Source: Geosiphon pyriformis (taxonomy: Eukaryota; Glomeromycota; Glomeromycetes; Archaeosporales; Geosiphonaceae). From it: 64,000 bases of DNA. Made by a program: the position numbers and the translations under genes. The stretch is taken from NCBI GenBank assembly GCA_016748015.1, contig JAAOMT010000703.1, positions 302,550-366,549 on the forward strand, written 5' to 3'. How positions within the stretch are numbered: the first letter of the stretch is position 1; each line of letters starts with the position of its first letter. Under the pieces are notes generated by a model. That model had not been told where the DNA came from and did not search any database. It saw nothing but the letters and a program-made list of their open reading frames with translations. This document shows positions 1-11,336 of this stretch, one piece after another.

Positions 1-630
1 ACCATCCGGCTCTGGGATATACGCGCTTTGAGTATAGAAGATCCTCAATATCTTCAAGAGTGTCATGAAGATAAGGCAATCAGCAGTGTTTATTGGAGTC
101 CTAAAGGAACTCAAATCCTTGCTACTATTTGGGAAGATAATATAAATGTACTGAATTACAAGTCGGACACTAAAAAATTAACACAGCATCTTAGAATTGA
201 GCACAATAACAATACTGGAAGGTAATGATTCAATTTAGTTCTTTCCTTATAATTTTCGCTTATAATCGATTATTCATTATTAATTATTAATTATTAATTA
301 TTAATTAATAGGTGGGTTACTCCTTTTCGAGCGAGATGGAACCATAATCCACTCTTACATCCCCACTTTTTGGTGGGCAATATGAGACGATCAGTTGACG
401 TGATATCAGCTATAGATGGCGAATTAATTTGGAATTTAAGAGATGAGAGTATAACTGCGATTCCAGGTAAATGATTTCCATTTTCTATTTTAGATATCCC
501 AATCCTTATATTATTGATCTAATGTCTTTGAATTTTTGATTTAGCGGTGAATTGTTTCCACCCCAATCTCAACATGATTCTGGGTGGGAATGCTTCTGGT
601 CGAATGATCGTTTGGAGTGATCATTGGTAA
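1..630 (+). CDS. WD40-repeat protein, CMR1/WDR76/DDB2-like (3' end, three exons)
   Basis: Partial gene entering from the left edge, read in frame from base 1 as join(1..221, 312..466, 545..630), ending in TAA at 628-630. The two introns (222-311 and 467-544) start GT and end AG, and removing them keeps the frame. Exon 1 opens with a WD-repeat end (IRLWDIR). The segment HNNNTGRW followed by FRARWNHNP is characteristic of the CMR1/WDR76/DDB2 group, chromatin-associated beta-propellers linked to DNA-damage sites and CUL4-type ligases. Further blade remnants are IDGELIWNLRDE and GNASGRMIVW near the C-terminus. Family membership is from recognition; the function is inferred. An AATAAA at about 847-852 could serve as its poly(A) signal. 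The N-terminus lies outside the window. Confidence 0.8.
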
Positions 631-1005
631 TTTAACAGATAGATGTGAATTAGTTTCTAGGAGGCATATTTGAAATGCTTGTATCAAATTCTGTACATTG
701 TGCCCAATTTAGATAATCAATTGGTTCGTTTTTTTATAAATTTTGCTATCAAGGGTAACTTGATATTTTAGGATATTCGACCATATTAAATTTTATTTTT
801 CGAAATTTCCTCGCTGATAGAGGTTTTGTTTTAAATGATGATTACCAAAATAAATAGATTTTTAACAACCCTAAGAAATCTAGGAAAAGCCTATCATCCT
901 ATCCCTGATTTCAATACTAGGTATAACATAAATCCAATAAATTTAAGATGTGGATCTTAACGCTTCACAAACGGTTTGCCTTTCACGCCAATCTATTTTG
1001 AGTTA
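631..1005. other. Convergent intergenic region
   Basis: About 375 bases between the stop codons of two genes that run toward each other. It is AT-rich with no reading frame of note. It presumably carries both 3' UTRs; AATAAA on the plus strand near 847-852 is a possible poly(A) signal for the left gene. Confidence 0.6.
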
Positions 1006-3069
1006 CTATCCTCTCCTTTGAAAACCACGACCCCTATATGGCCGACGACCCCGATATATGCCATGAGCAGAAAATTGATCAGGGTTATGCCCATTAAATC
1101 CCCTTCTTTTTTCATCATTCTCCCTTTTGTTACGTTCCCCTAGGTTAAAGCTTAAACCTCGGGCACAACCATAAATGTCCAGTTTCTTTACCTCAGGAGA
1201 ATTGGGATCCCAACCGCTTGGGGGTGGGATAGCTGGTTCGACCAATTTGCGGAGATAGTATAGTTCATTTATAGTATATGGTTGTTGATGATAACCATTG
1301 TTGTAACTTTCTTGAACAGCTTTAATTAACATCTCTGTTATTGCAGTTTTCCAACTGTTTTGAGGCAGCGGTAGATCCAGTATCTTGAAAAACACATCAA
1401 AACTTTTGACTGCATAAATTTGTTTTATTAGTTGTAACAGTGATTGACTCATTTCTCCAGAAGGAAAACCGTATCGTCGACTCATGTCACCGCTTGCTTG
1501 GGTCATTCGAAGGAATAAAATTTGAAACATTACTAATCGCAATGATGTGCCACTGGCATCAAATGATTCCTGAATTCGTTTTTCAGATTTGTAAGTCGAA
1601 GGCTCCAAGTAACCTAGGTGAGGCGATGAACCAAGATACCAAACAACATTACGAGCGAATAACTCTTGAAGAAAGCATTCAAAAAACTTGGGCCAGTCGA
1701 TGTCTTTTGCCAAAAGGAGGTAAATGATGAACTCGCCCAAGTTTGGTGTTGCTTGCTTCAAACGATTTTCACGTTTCTTTATAAACAATATGATTTTTTG
1801 TTGTGCCTCTTTTTGAATTTGAGGATAATGCTCAGAAAGTTTCAAAAAAAGATGAAGTAAAAGACAGTATCCTTGCAAAGCTTTTTCAGATGCTTGCAAG
1901 ATCTTTCCCCCACCATGCCTATCTTGATCACAGGCTTGCATCAGATTTACAACCATCATGTTCATCATGCCTGGTATTGTACGAAGAATGACTAAGGGGG
2001 TCCATTTGGATTTCGGAGGTTCACGTAATTCCATTAATGTTGTTTTGATAATTGGTAGTGCACGCTCAAAATGTGAATTGTTAAGAACAACAGGAAGGAA
2101 ATGAGTGAAAGACTGTCCCCATACACCTTCTCTTAAGGAGTGATTTTTGAAAGCCTCGTATGAAAAGAAATCGAACTCATTGATCGTGAGTGCTCGTTTG
2201 GAAATGTTATTACCGCTGGCATGAACGCCAACTCCAAGTATACATTGCTGGAACGGTTTTCGGAGATAAAAGCATATCAATTGTCTTCGAATGAGAATGT
2301 TGTAAGCACGCACAATTCGGTTTACACGGGGATATGCCTCAGATAGGATCACAATATCACGTTCTGAAAGCAATTCAATTATATGGAGCCAACAATCGTC
2401 AGACAAAATATCTTTGGAGATTGATGGAGGCATTTGCTTTGATTGATTTTCGGCTTTTTCAACGGTTATCGAAGGTAGATCCACTTCAATTATTGAAGCT
2501 CCAAAATCGGCATTAATTAATTCGTTTTCACTTAAAACAACTTTAATTTTGTCGTTGAAACCACATTTACTACATTTGTAAAATTGAACGGCATCTTTAT
2601 TACGAGTGCGAAAAGTAGCCAAATCAGAATAGAGATCACCTATACTATATTTATAGCCACCCGATTGTTCAACGTCATCCTCTGAGAAAAAACTGAGCAA
2701 CTGAAGAAAAATATATTTCAGTAGGTACCCAGGAGTATAACCACCATTATAAGACATTGATCTTATATCTGGTCCCATTCCTAACTTTTCATGCGCCTGC
2801 AAAATGTCGCAACAGATTAAGCCATCGCCTAACACATTGGGATGGCTGACAAGAGTCTGGATAGTGACATCAGGTGCTGCACGAGGATAATTTTCAGGTA
2901 CTTTGACATCAAGATGTAAACGTAAACCATGAAAAGGCCCTTGTTGTGGAGTTAAAATAAGACACATGCAAGTAACGTCTTCTTGTATAAACACTTGGAT
3001 TCCTTTCATTGGTTCATCGTAAAGTTCTTTAATTTCACGGTAAATTCGTGACAAACACGCTGAAGACAT
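1006..3069 (-). CDS. UBC-fold (E2-like) plus F-box protein with RG-rich tail
   Basis: Uninterrupted 687-codon frame, ATG at 3069, TAG at 1006-1008. Residues ~1-150 form a ubiquitin-conjugating fold: the PENYPRAAPDV segment, then HPNV and GLICCDIL, where the first Cys of the pair (C86) sits at the E2 catalytic position. Residues ~225-275 (DDCWLHIIELLSERDIVILS and on) look like an F-box, the Skp1-binding module of SCF ligases. A long helical region follows, and the last ~20 residues are Arg/Gly-rich, typical of RNA-binding or methylated tails. Carrying both an E2 fold and an F-box suggests a ubiquitin-ligation role (inference). It is intact, with much higher GC than the flanking DNA and standard codon use. 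Confidence 0.88.
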   Translation of the reverse strand: MSSACLSRIYREIKELYDEPMKGIQVFIQEDVTCMCLILTPQQGPFHGLRLHLDVKVPENYPRAAPDVTIQTLVSHPNVLGDGLICCDILQAHEKLGMGPDIRSMSYNGGYTPGYLLKYIFLQLLSFFSEDDVEQSGGYKYSIGDLYSDLATFRTRNKDAVQFYKCSKCGFNDKIKVVLSENELINADFGASIIEVDLPSITVEKAENQSKQMPPSISKDILSDDCWLHIIELLSERDIVILSEAYPRVNRIVRAYNILIRRQLICFYLRKPFQQCILGVGVHASGNNISKRALTINEFDFFSYEAFKNHSLREGVWGQSFTHFLPVVLNNSHFERALPIIKTTLMELREPPKSKWTPLVILRTIPGMMNMMVVNLMQACDQDRHGGGKILQASEKALQGYCLLLHLFLKLSEHYPQIQKEAQQKIILFIKKRENRLKQATPNLGEFIIYLLLAKDIDWPKFFECFLQELFARNVVWYLGSSPHLGYLEPSTYKSEKRIQESFDASGTSLRLVMFQILFLRMTQASGDMSRRYGFPSGEMSQSLLQLIKQIYAVKSFDVFFKILDLPLPQNSWKTAITEMLIKAVQESYNNGYHQQPYTINELYYLRKLVEPAIPPPSGWDPNSPEVKKLDIYGCARGLSFNLGERNKRENDEKRRGFNGHNPDQFSAHGIYRGRRPYRGRGFQRRG

Positions 3070-3769
3070 GCTATTAGAAGTGGGTTGATGTGGTAGTTAA
3101 TAGATTTTTACAAGTATGGAAATTGAGACTTCATAAGATATTTTTCTGCGAGACAAATTAATTCATGAATTAAAGAATGAATTTTGACTTTTAAAAAGTG
3201 TTAAAGAGTAGAGAAATTTCCAACTCATTATATATAAATCCAAAGGAAGACTGCGGATGTGAAAGTACCTCTGCGGCCCAAAAGGCAAATATTTAATAAT
3301 TTTACGCAGCAGTACTAATATAATAGATTTTTTACAGTTATTACTGGTCCCATAAATAGAGTCGAGTCAACTCTCTTTGACTCAGTACCTGACTCGACTC
3401 GCCGAGTCTTATATATAACTAGGTCAAATCTCAATTTAGGCATTATTTTTTCTATTGGTTGAGAAAAAAGTTTTACCAATTAAGTTTCTACACGTGACAA
3501 ATAACGAGTCGAGTCGGGCTACTAAACTCGACCCGATTTCTTAATAATTTTATTATATGAATAATCAAAATAATTATTTAGTTATTATAAATAATTAATT
3601 ACAATTTATAATAAAATATATTGCAAATTAAGTTAATAACATTTATTTAAAAATTCTATAATTATGCCAAAAAGAGATAATATATAATAATAATAATTAT
3701 TATTATTGTTATTTTTTATATGTTAAAAATTAATTACATATTTTAATTTTTTTTTTTATATTATTTAAT
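3070..3769. other. AT-rich intergenic DNA with GAGTCGAGTC motifs
   Basis: Upstream region of the UBC/F-box gene. A TATATATAA-like stretch near 3230-3238 is about 160 bases upstream of its ATG and could be a TATA box, but this is weak. Between about 3358 and 3536 the motif GAGTCGAGTC occurs twice on the plus strand and its complement GACTCGACTC once, giving potential hairpins. No coding frame was seen. The rest is homopolymer-rich A/T. Confidence 0.5.
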
Positions 3770-4045
3770 GAGTGAGGTCCAAACACTACCTAGCACTATA
3801 TATCAAAGAAACGATCTAAACTAAACATGAATCATGCACTTTTTACACATAACCAGTCACTCGGACTGATCAGAACAACACTACACAGCTATATAAATAA
3901 AGACCAAGTCACTTATACTTGAGAAAAATGAACAAAATTTGCAGAACCCAAAACAAATACCAAAAGCTTCAGTAATATCAAGCAATTTAATCACATCAGT
4001 AGAAAACCCCGATGTCAAACCAGAAATTGACACAAAAGCCAATAT
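3770..4045. repeat. Dispersed ~280-bp repeat, copy 1
   Basis: Aligns by eye along its whole length with 8600-8885, sharing blocks such as CTAAACACTACCTAG-like and CATGAATCATGCA and the spacing between them. The two copies are clearly diverged. There is no coding frame. Its identity is unknown; it could be a SINE, or the untranslated end of a larger element. Both copies lie close to remnants of other retroelements. Confidence 0.65.
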
Positions 4046-4881
4046 TATGAGATGGTTTTCTTGTTATATTTAATTGCCGATATCCTATTTTAATTGCAAT
4101 TAGTCTTTTATAAGTTCCTCAATTCTATTTGTGTGATAATGTTACTGTTATACTGAAGGCTTTTTTTTTAATGTTGCGATATAAGTTATTCTTCAATTCC
4201 TGATTGTTGTGTGTGTTTATGTATTCTTTCTCAGAGGCTGAACTGAAATTTACTTGCTGTCTGGGGTCTTTTCTGAGGCTATTCTTGCAATTGCCTGATG
4301 TGTTTCTCTAATCTAGAAACACAGAAGGTTAATGGTCTTTAGCACTTTTTCTAATTCTTACAATAAAGCTTTTATCAATTAATAACAACGTGAATAATCT
4401 TGATCAAGGATTATTCTTCCAAGAAATTCAGTTGATGAATAATAGTTTCATTCAATAAATAATACAAGTAAGTTTCTTAATACTTTGGGTTGTGATAATT
4501 CAGTTTTAAATATTCTTTTTCATTTCTTTTTGATTTAAAGGTTTCTTGGGATATTTAATTTGAAAGTATGATTTAAAGTGGAGTTTGTTGGATAAAATTG
4601 GATCTATTGCTTGATAAATTATGATTTTTATTACTTGATTCTTTTTTCTCAATATTAAAACTACTGTATATATACATGTTTGTAGTTCTATGAGAAAACA
4701 CATTGTAATACTTTCTTTTTGATATTTCAATCTGGTGTTTGTTGTTATCACCAGTTGGTGTTGGCTGCTATTGTGAACTGATGCTTGCCACTATTGCAAG
4801 ATGGTATTTGCTACTATGTTAATCATTACCTTTCTAAGATTATTACTGCACTATATTATGATTGAATAGTTTATATTATTT
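4046..4881. other. AT-rich non-coding stretch downstream of LINE remnant
   Basis: No credible gene. In LINE orientation (minus strand) this lies beyond the ORF2 end, so part may be LINE 3' UTR, but I cannot recognise a terminus. It contains the tandem repeat at 4733-4824. Confidence 0.5.
4733..4824. repeat. Four imperfect 23-bp tandem repeats
   Basis: Four consecutive 23-base units start at 4733, 4756, 4779 and 4802, each beginning TGGT or TGAT and containing a TTGCTGCTATTG-like core. The unit length is exactly 23 in all four. The function is unknown; it is a small minisatellite. Confidence 0.75.
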
Positions 4882-6018
4882 TTATGATTCTTTTGCTAAA
4901 TTCTTAAACCATAATACCGAATCATTTAATGAAATTAATCCAACATTTTCCATATAGGCACAATATTTAGCATGAATCATCCAAACATCATCCCTAAAGA
5001 TGAGACCAAAAGAGTGCACAAATTTGACAACCTCCAAGCTGGCAACCTTGAGATTGCAGAAGACAGAAATGGCCTCACAAAACCAACTATCAAAAACAAA
5101 ACTCTTATAAAGAACCATAGATACAGAGAAATCAGAAACACAAAATAATAACAGTTGTAGCACACTTGAAGAGAAGTAAAAGAGACCAGAAAGAGTCTTC
5201 CATGAAGCCATGTGGGAGTCTAATATTCAATGCCTAGCAGAATCATTGATCTTACAAAAAAACACATAATTCAACATTTCCATATTACCACAATACAAAC
5301 ATAATACATTAGGATAACGTTTATCATAAAGTCACTTCTGAATGGCAACAGACAGTTGATGATACAAGGCTTTTATAAAGTAAGTACATGCACTAGCCAA
5401 GAGCTTACTGGTAAAATCAGCAGTCATGTGCAAATTAGAATACCATACCAGTGATAAGCGGAGCCAATTAACCTTAAAAAGCAAATTATTTGTCAAAAAC
5501 TTGGACTTAGAACCAACCTCCCAGCATGTATGACAAATGGAATAATAAACATCACACACAAAATATCTAAAATTGCCAGAAACAACATTCATCCAAGCAA
5601 AGAAAAAGATGTCAACTAGAAAAAGAGATGGCATCAGCAATTATGTCAGTATGTTCATTCTCTGAAATATCAGAGTGACTCTTTACCTTGTGCTAACTAA
5701 CCCTCAAATTCTTATTATGAATGACATTAACAATATGCTGATGCTTAACTCAATACTAATTGCGAAAGTCAGAATACACCAGACCCAATTCTAACTTACA
5801 AGCATCCAAAGCAGACTGACTATCTAAAAACAAGCAAACAGAGCTAGATAAGAGAACACACTTTAAGGCCAATGCAATAGCCTGTAATTCTGCCATAGTT
5901 GACAATATCAAACCTGATACACTAATGTTCAAACCCAAATTAATGTTCTTAAAAAAAACAGCAACACCAGCTTTACAGTCAACCATGCCCAAATCCTTCA
6001 GAGACCTATCTGTATATA
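4882..6018 (-). pseudogene. LINE ORF2 C-terminal remnant (RNase H and Cys-rich tail)
   Basis: Read on the minus strand from about 6018 down. It begins at an RNase H start (TDRS, with the catalytic Asp), continues through STMAELQAIALAL (the conserved Glu region) and LDSQSALDAC (second Asp), then a degraded HSxxxxNE motif. It ends with a region carrying a CLYCG motif of the kind that follows RNase H in LINE ORF2. At least one frameshift (between 5756 and 5640) and several stops (TAG, TGA) break it. RT and endonuclease are absent: the copy stops abruptly at the RNase H start, as expected of 5'-truncated LINE insertions. It belongs to the kind of LINE whose ORF1 appears at 48070-50350 (inference from recognised family style). 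Confidence 0.8.
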
Positions 6019-7359
6019 CAAATATTTTAATTCTAATTAAATTATTTTTTAGATAATATTATCTTATAAAATTACAAATTTTTTGCATATTTTACAAAAT
6101 TAATTAAAGTTTATAATTTTTTTAAAGTATTTTCAATTATAAAACCCATTAAAATTAAGTTAAAATATTTTTTAAAACAGAAAAATTGTTATAAAATTTG
6201 CTGTAAACAAAATTTTTTTTTCTAGCTATTTTAATTAAAAAAATTGGTTTAATATTTAAAAAAATTTTACTTATAAAGTTTAAAAATTATAAATATTTAA
6301 GTTTTTTTTAAAACGTAAAAATTAATTTATACAATAAATACAGATTTAATAAGTTTAAAAATAATTATAAAACAAATTTAACATAATTTTTTCAAAACTT
6401 ATTAATATTAATATAAATAAATTTTTAATTATACTAAATAATTTATTAAAATCAATTATATTTATTATAATAAAAAATATATTTTTATTTATATAAATTA
6501 TTAAAACATATTAATAATATTACAAATTAGAAATAAAATTTATTATAATTCTTTTTTTTGTATAATTTATTATTATTTTATTTATTTTAAATTTAATATT
6601 GTTAAATTTTAAAATTTTTTTTTATTTAGTTTAATAAATATAGTCTAATTACTATCTAAATATATATAATATATATATATTATAAATTAAATACAATTCA
6701 TATATTTACTATATATAACCAGCCAATTTAGGCCAATTAAGACTATATTACAAACTAATTACTACTGTTATATTACCATCTAAATTCAAAAAAAAACAAA
6801 TATTTAAAATACATATCAAAAAACACACTTCTATTTTTTTCTATATTAAACAATATGATTGTTTTGTTACTTAATTTATTTATATTAGTAATATTATAAG
6901 ACATTATATTATTATTAGCAAATAATAAATTTTTTTTTTATATAAGTTTTGTATTTAAATTTGTAATATTATATTTCAGATCTGTAAATTAATGCCAAGT
7001 TTTTTATAAATGCAGCAACTTATTTATTAATCAGTCTAAAATTGCCAAAAACGGCTAAAGCTTTATAGTATTAGTTTTTGAACACAAAATTTTTTGTCAA
7101 AGTAGAATACAAACTGATATTTTGCACACAAAAAGATAAATTCTGGTGTTATTTATAAAAAAAAAATACAAAAAATAAGAAAAACAAATCAAAAAAAATA
7201 GGCCAATAAAAAAATAGAACTTAATATGTAAGCATATTTTTAAGAAATTATAATATATTATTTAAAAATATGCACATTTACAAAAAATAAACACATTTTC
7301 AAAAAATCATGGTTTATTGTTCAGAAATAAACACAATTTTAGAAAGTAACATAGAAAAA
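6019..7359. other. Very AT-rich DNA, nothing recognised
   Basis: Long A/T runs with short TAATAAT-type simple sequence. No frame, no recognisable repeat and no RNA gene were seen. Confidence 0.6.
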
Positions 7360-7948
7360 AGTAGGAATATATAAGATCTTGTATAATAGAAATAATATAT
7401 ATAACAATAATATTAAAAGTAAGAAAAAAAAAATAAGAAACTATTTATCCAATTTATATTTAGACAAGTTTTGAGTTAGTTAATAATAAATATTTATAAC
7501 ATATTTCTCTTTTCAATAGATAATTTGCTATATCTTGAAGTGAAATCATCCAAATATTAAATAAAATTATTGTCTTATTATCTAATTTATGTTATTTTTT
7601 TTCTTATTTTCTTTTTTTTGTTTTGTGTTGAGTACTAATTAATAAAAAAATTAAACAATAAGATATTAATATTAAAAATAACCTGGTAAAAGACTTGGAA
7701 ACAAGAATAAAAAACTTAAAAATAGCTTACCAAAAAAACATAACTGCTAGATTAAATCAATCTTTATGCTAAAGAAAAAAAATTGAAAAAACAACTATCA
7801 AGTAAATCTCTGTTTATTATACAAAAAACTTAATTTAAAATCTTTAAACCCAAAAATCTTTAGAAACCATTTATAGTATTATTAATTATTAAGTACTAAG
7901 TTATGGATTTGTTATTTATTTTAATATTTTAAATAATTACTTATAACA
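7360..7948 (+). repeat. Decayed A-family 5' LTR (partial)
   Basis: Aligns with the downstream two thirds of the plus-oriented LTR at 42709-43653: a TATATATA-AGCAGTAGTATT-like block, the CTATTTACTATC-like block, the CCTGGTAAAAGAC block near 7682 and the terminal AAATAATTACTTATAACA. It ends at 7948, directly followed by TTTGGTGTTTC, a decayed form of the family primer-binding site. The left end is not resolved. Confidence 0.6.
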
Positions 7949-8590
7949 TTTGGTGTTTCTTGTAAAATATAATCCAACAGAAAACAAATATTATTAACAA
8001 CTATTCAGAAAAATAGCAGACCAAGAAATTATAGAAAAAAATTACTTAAAATTTGCAAAATTTTTATCCTAATATTATTAAATTTATCTTGAACTAATAA
8101 ATAATTATTGGTCAATAGAATCAGTTTTTAATTTTTACATTAACAAAAAAATTAGATATTACTTAAGAAAACAAAAAAATTTTAATACAGTCATCAGATT
8201 TTTCTACAATAAACTGCTATAATACATTAGTTTTTTACAAAATTATAGCTTTGTCTCAATAATTACAGATAAATTATAAAATTAAAAAATACATTAAACA
8301 GAGATTTTTTATTATTTTTGTTGACAAAAAAAAGAAAAGTTACAAATTTCAGGAGAAACTTCAAAAAAAATACAACTGTCTATTTAAAAGAAACCAAAAA
8401 TTGTTTTACTTATTAACCTATTAACTTATTATATACTCAAAAGTACTATCAACATATTTTTAGAAGTTATATTATTATTAATTATAAAGATATCTATAAC
8501 TCAAGACTTATTTTAAAACAATTAGAAAAAATTATAATTATTGAGAACATATAGTTATTATTTTGAGAAACTTAAATTTTTTTTTTATTA
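7949..8590 (+). pseudogene. Decayed gag 5' region, A family
   Basis: Immediately downstream of the old LTR. Frame fragments match the gag N-terminus of elements A, B, D and E: GCAGACCAAGAAATTATAG at the gag start, then ESVFNFYINKKI and NYSFVSIIT. Many stops and indels are present, and A/T enrichment is extreme. Nothing downstream of the gag N-terminal domain remains; the sequence gives way to the ~280-bp repeat near 8600. Confidence 0.65.
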
Positions 8591-8599
8591 CATTTCACA

Positions 8600-8885
8600 A
8601 GTGAGATCTAAACACTACCTAGTATAATACATCAATTGACTAATCTAAACTAAGCATGAATCATGCATTTTCTACACACAACTAGCCATTTGGACCAATT
8701 AAAATCACACTAAACACCTATATGTATCAAGACTAAGTCTCCAACTTCTGAGAAAAACAAACAAAACTTATAAAAACCAAAACCAACACCAATTGTCTTA
8801 GCAATACTCAGCAACTTACAACACCCACAGAAAGCAATATAGACAGCTCTAAAACTGAAACTAAAGCCAAACTGTCACTAGGTAT
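8600..8885. repeat. Dispersed ~280-bp repeat, copy 2
   Basis: Same orientation and length as 3770-4045, with shared ordered blocks (AACACTACCTAG, TCTAAACTAA, ATGAATCATGCA, AGACTAAGTC). No coding frame. It lies between a decayed gag and an O-type LTR. Confidence 0.65.
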
Positions 8886-8927
8886 CATCTCACTCTTCTC
8901 TAAAACTTAAATTATAACAAATAATAT

Positions 8928-9872
8928 TGTTAGGACTTTAATCACTGCTTTTATCAATAGAATTTTAATTATTAATTAACATAAAATTACTCTTATAATT
9001 TTTATTAATAATTAGAATATAATATTATCATTTTAATTATTATTTATTATTTAATTAAATTATTAAATATTACTATTTAATTAATAAACTGATTAGTATA
9101 ATACACAAATTTAATAATCAAATTATGTAGTATACTAAACTCTATGACATTTAAGAATTTGCAAAAATTTGCAAAATATTTTAATAATTTACCAAAATTA
9201 TTTATAGTTCATAAAAATAACTTATAATTTATCAAAATATATTCTTAGTTTGTCAAAATTATAACAAAGAAAAAGTTCAAGTTTATAGAATAGTATTATA
9301 ACAAGTTGTATAAAAAAAGAACTTTTTTTTGAAAAAATATATTTTATCTCAATTAAAATTATTTTATCTATCTTAAAATATTTTTACTTTTATCAATAAA
9401 ATAAATACTTTGAAAACAAAATTATTGATTATTTGTATTTAAAATTTTCCAAAACTCAACTAATATTTTGAAATTAATTAATTACTAATTTTAGTAATCT
9501 GTTAGTGACTTCAAATTTGAACAGAAAATAATTTTTTTAATGAAATTTCTTTTTTTTTATATTTTTTATATTTTTTTTTACTTTTTTTATTATATATATT
9601 AGGATAACATACAAATAAAATTTCTGTAAAAGAGTTGACTTTTACAGCAAAGTAACTACACATTTTTAATGAGCTTCTAAATGAACAATTCTTGAAAAAA
9701 ATTTGACTTTTACTGTAAAGTAACTATATAAATAACTAGCATAAAATTGGTTATTTTACTTATAAATATAGCAGTTCAAATTATAAGAATTAATTTGAAG
9801 ATAAATTTAATTATTAGAAGTTTAACAACTTTCAATAATAACAAATTTACAGCAAAATAATATTAACAATAA
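8928..9872 (+). repeat. O-type LTR, plus orientation
   Basis: Reverse-complement match to the O LTR at 10380-11336: it begins TGTTAGG, and contains the block of repeated TTTGCAAAATTT-like words and the paired AGTAACTACACA and TTTTACAGCAAAGTAACTA words. The last ~25 bases expected of the O LTR are not seen, so the right end is truncated or eroded. The left flank ATAT (8924-8927) fits the A-Y-R-N target pattern. No internal region follows, so it is a solo or broken LTR. Confidence 0.65.
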
Positions 9873-10379
9873 AATTTTGATGTTTGGTCTAGTTTGGTTT
9901 AAGTTCAATTTGAAATTCATAAACATGTTCAGATTTAACTATTAAAAACATTATATTATACTATATTATTATTTAATTTTTCTTTTAATGGTTTCTGCAT
10001 TCATAATCAAAGACTCTGTATTGCTTTTATAGTTTTAGACACTAAGTAAAACCTTATATTTGTAATCATATTTTTACCTACAAAAAAAATATGTTTAGAA
10101 ACAACAGATGATTTTTAAATTGCCAAATAATTATAAGCCATATATACAAGACAAAAAATTAGTGTTTAATGTGTTTAAATATCAAATTATTAATAAAATG
10201 TTTATTTAGATAAATATTTTTTTAATATACTTTTTATCATATTATTATATTCATTTCCTTATTTGTTATTTTTTAAAAATATAACAATCAATTTTGTTAA
10301 GTTTTTTTTTCCTTATTATTATCAAAGTCTGTTTTTAATATAAATTATGTAATTAATACTATAGTATCATTAAAATTTC
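9873..10379. other. AT-rich spacer
   Basis: No gene. It contains an AGTTTGGTTTAAGTTCAA-like word near 9895 that resembles words at about 46900-47060, possibly another eroded dispersed repeat. Confidence 0.4.
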
Positions 10380-11336
10380 CATAATTACTAAAGATTTTTG
10401 GTCTCTTTTCTAGAATGTTGTTAATACTTATTTGCTGTAAGTTATTAAATCTCTAATAACTGAATTTATTTTCAAATTATCTCTTATAATTTGAATTATT
10501 GGGCTTATAAGTGAAATAAACAATTCCATGCCAGTTATTGTATGTAATTACTTTGTAGTAAAAATCAATTTTTTTTTAAAAATTGCTTGTCTGAAAGTTC
10601 ACTAAAGATGTGTAGTTATTTTGCTTCGAAAGTCAACTTTTTTACAAAAATCTTGTCTGTAAACTACTCTAATATTTATAATAAAAAAAATAAAAAAAAA
10701 TAAAAAAAATACAAATAAAATAAAATTTCATTTAGAATTGTTTTCTGGTCCAGGCCTGAAGTCATTAATAAATTACTGAAATTAGTAGCTAATTAATTTC
10801 AAAAATTAATTGGGTTTTAAAAGTTTTCAAGTATAAATAGTTAAGAAATTTGGTTTTTAAGTATTTAATGTTTTTATTATTTTTTTGTAAAGTTAATTAA
10901 TTCAAATTAAGATGATTTTAAGTAAGATAAGATATATTTTCTCAAAAAAAAAAATTTTTTTTTATACAACTTATTATAGTACTAGTCTATAAACTTGAAC
11001 TTTTTTTTTTGCTATAATTTTAACAAATTAAAGATATATTTGAACAACTATATATTATTTTGATGAACTATTAACTATTTTAGTAACTTATTCATTATTT
11101 CAACAAATTTCTACAAATTTCAGCGACTTCTTAAATGTTATATAGTTTGGAATATTATGTAACTTAATTATCCTAATTTCTGTTATATAAATTGGATTAT
11201 TAATTAAATAGTAATATTTGATAATTTGATTAATTAATAAGTGATAATTTGAAATAATATTAATATGTGCTAATTAATAATAGAAATTATAAAAGTAATT
11301 TCATGCTAGTTAATAGCTAAAATTCTACTAATAACA
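10380..11336 (-). repeat. Element O 3' LTR
   Basis: Aligns with 29411-30393 across its length (shared words such as GATGTGTAGTTA, TTAATAAATTACT, AGTAATATTTGATAATTTGATTAA). In plus coordinates it ends AATAACA at 11336. The internal region lies to its right. Confidence 0.8.

Noticed and set aside
6019-7359. tRNA or other RNA genes in AT-rich spacers
   Set aside because: No cloverleaf, A/B boxes or GC-paired stems were seen on either strand.
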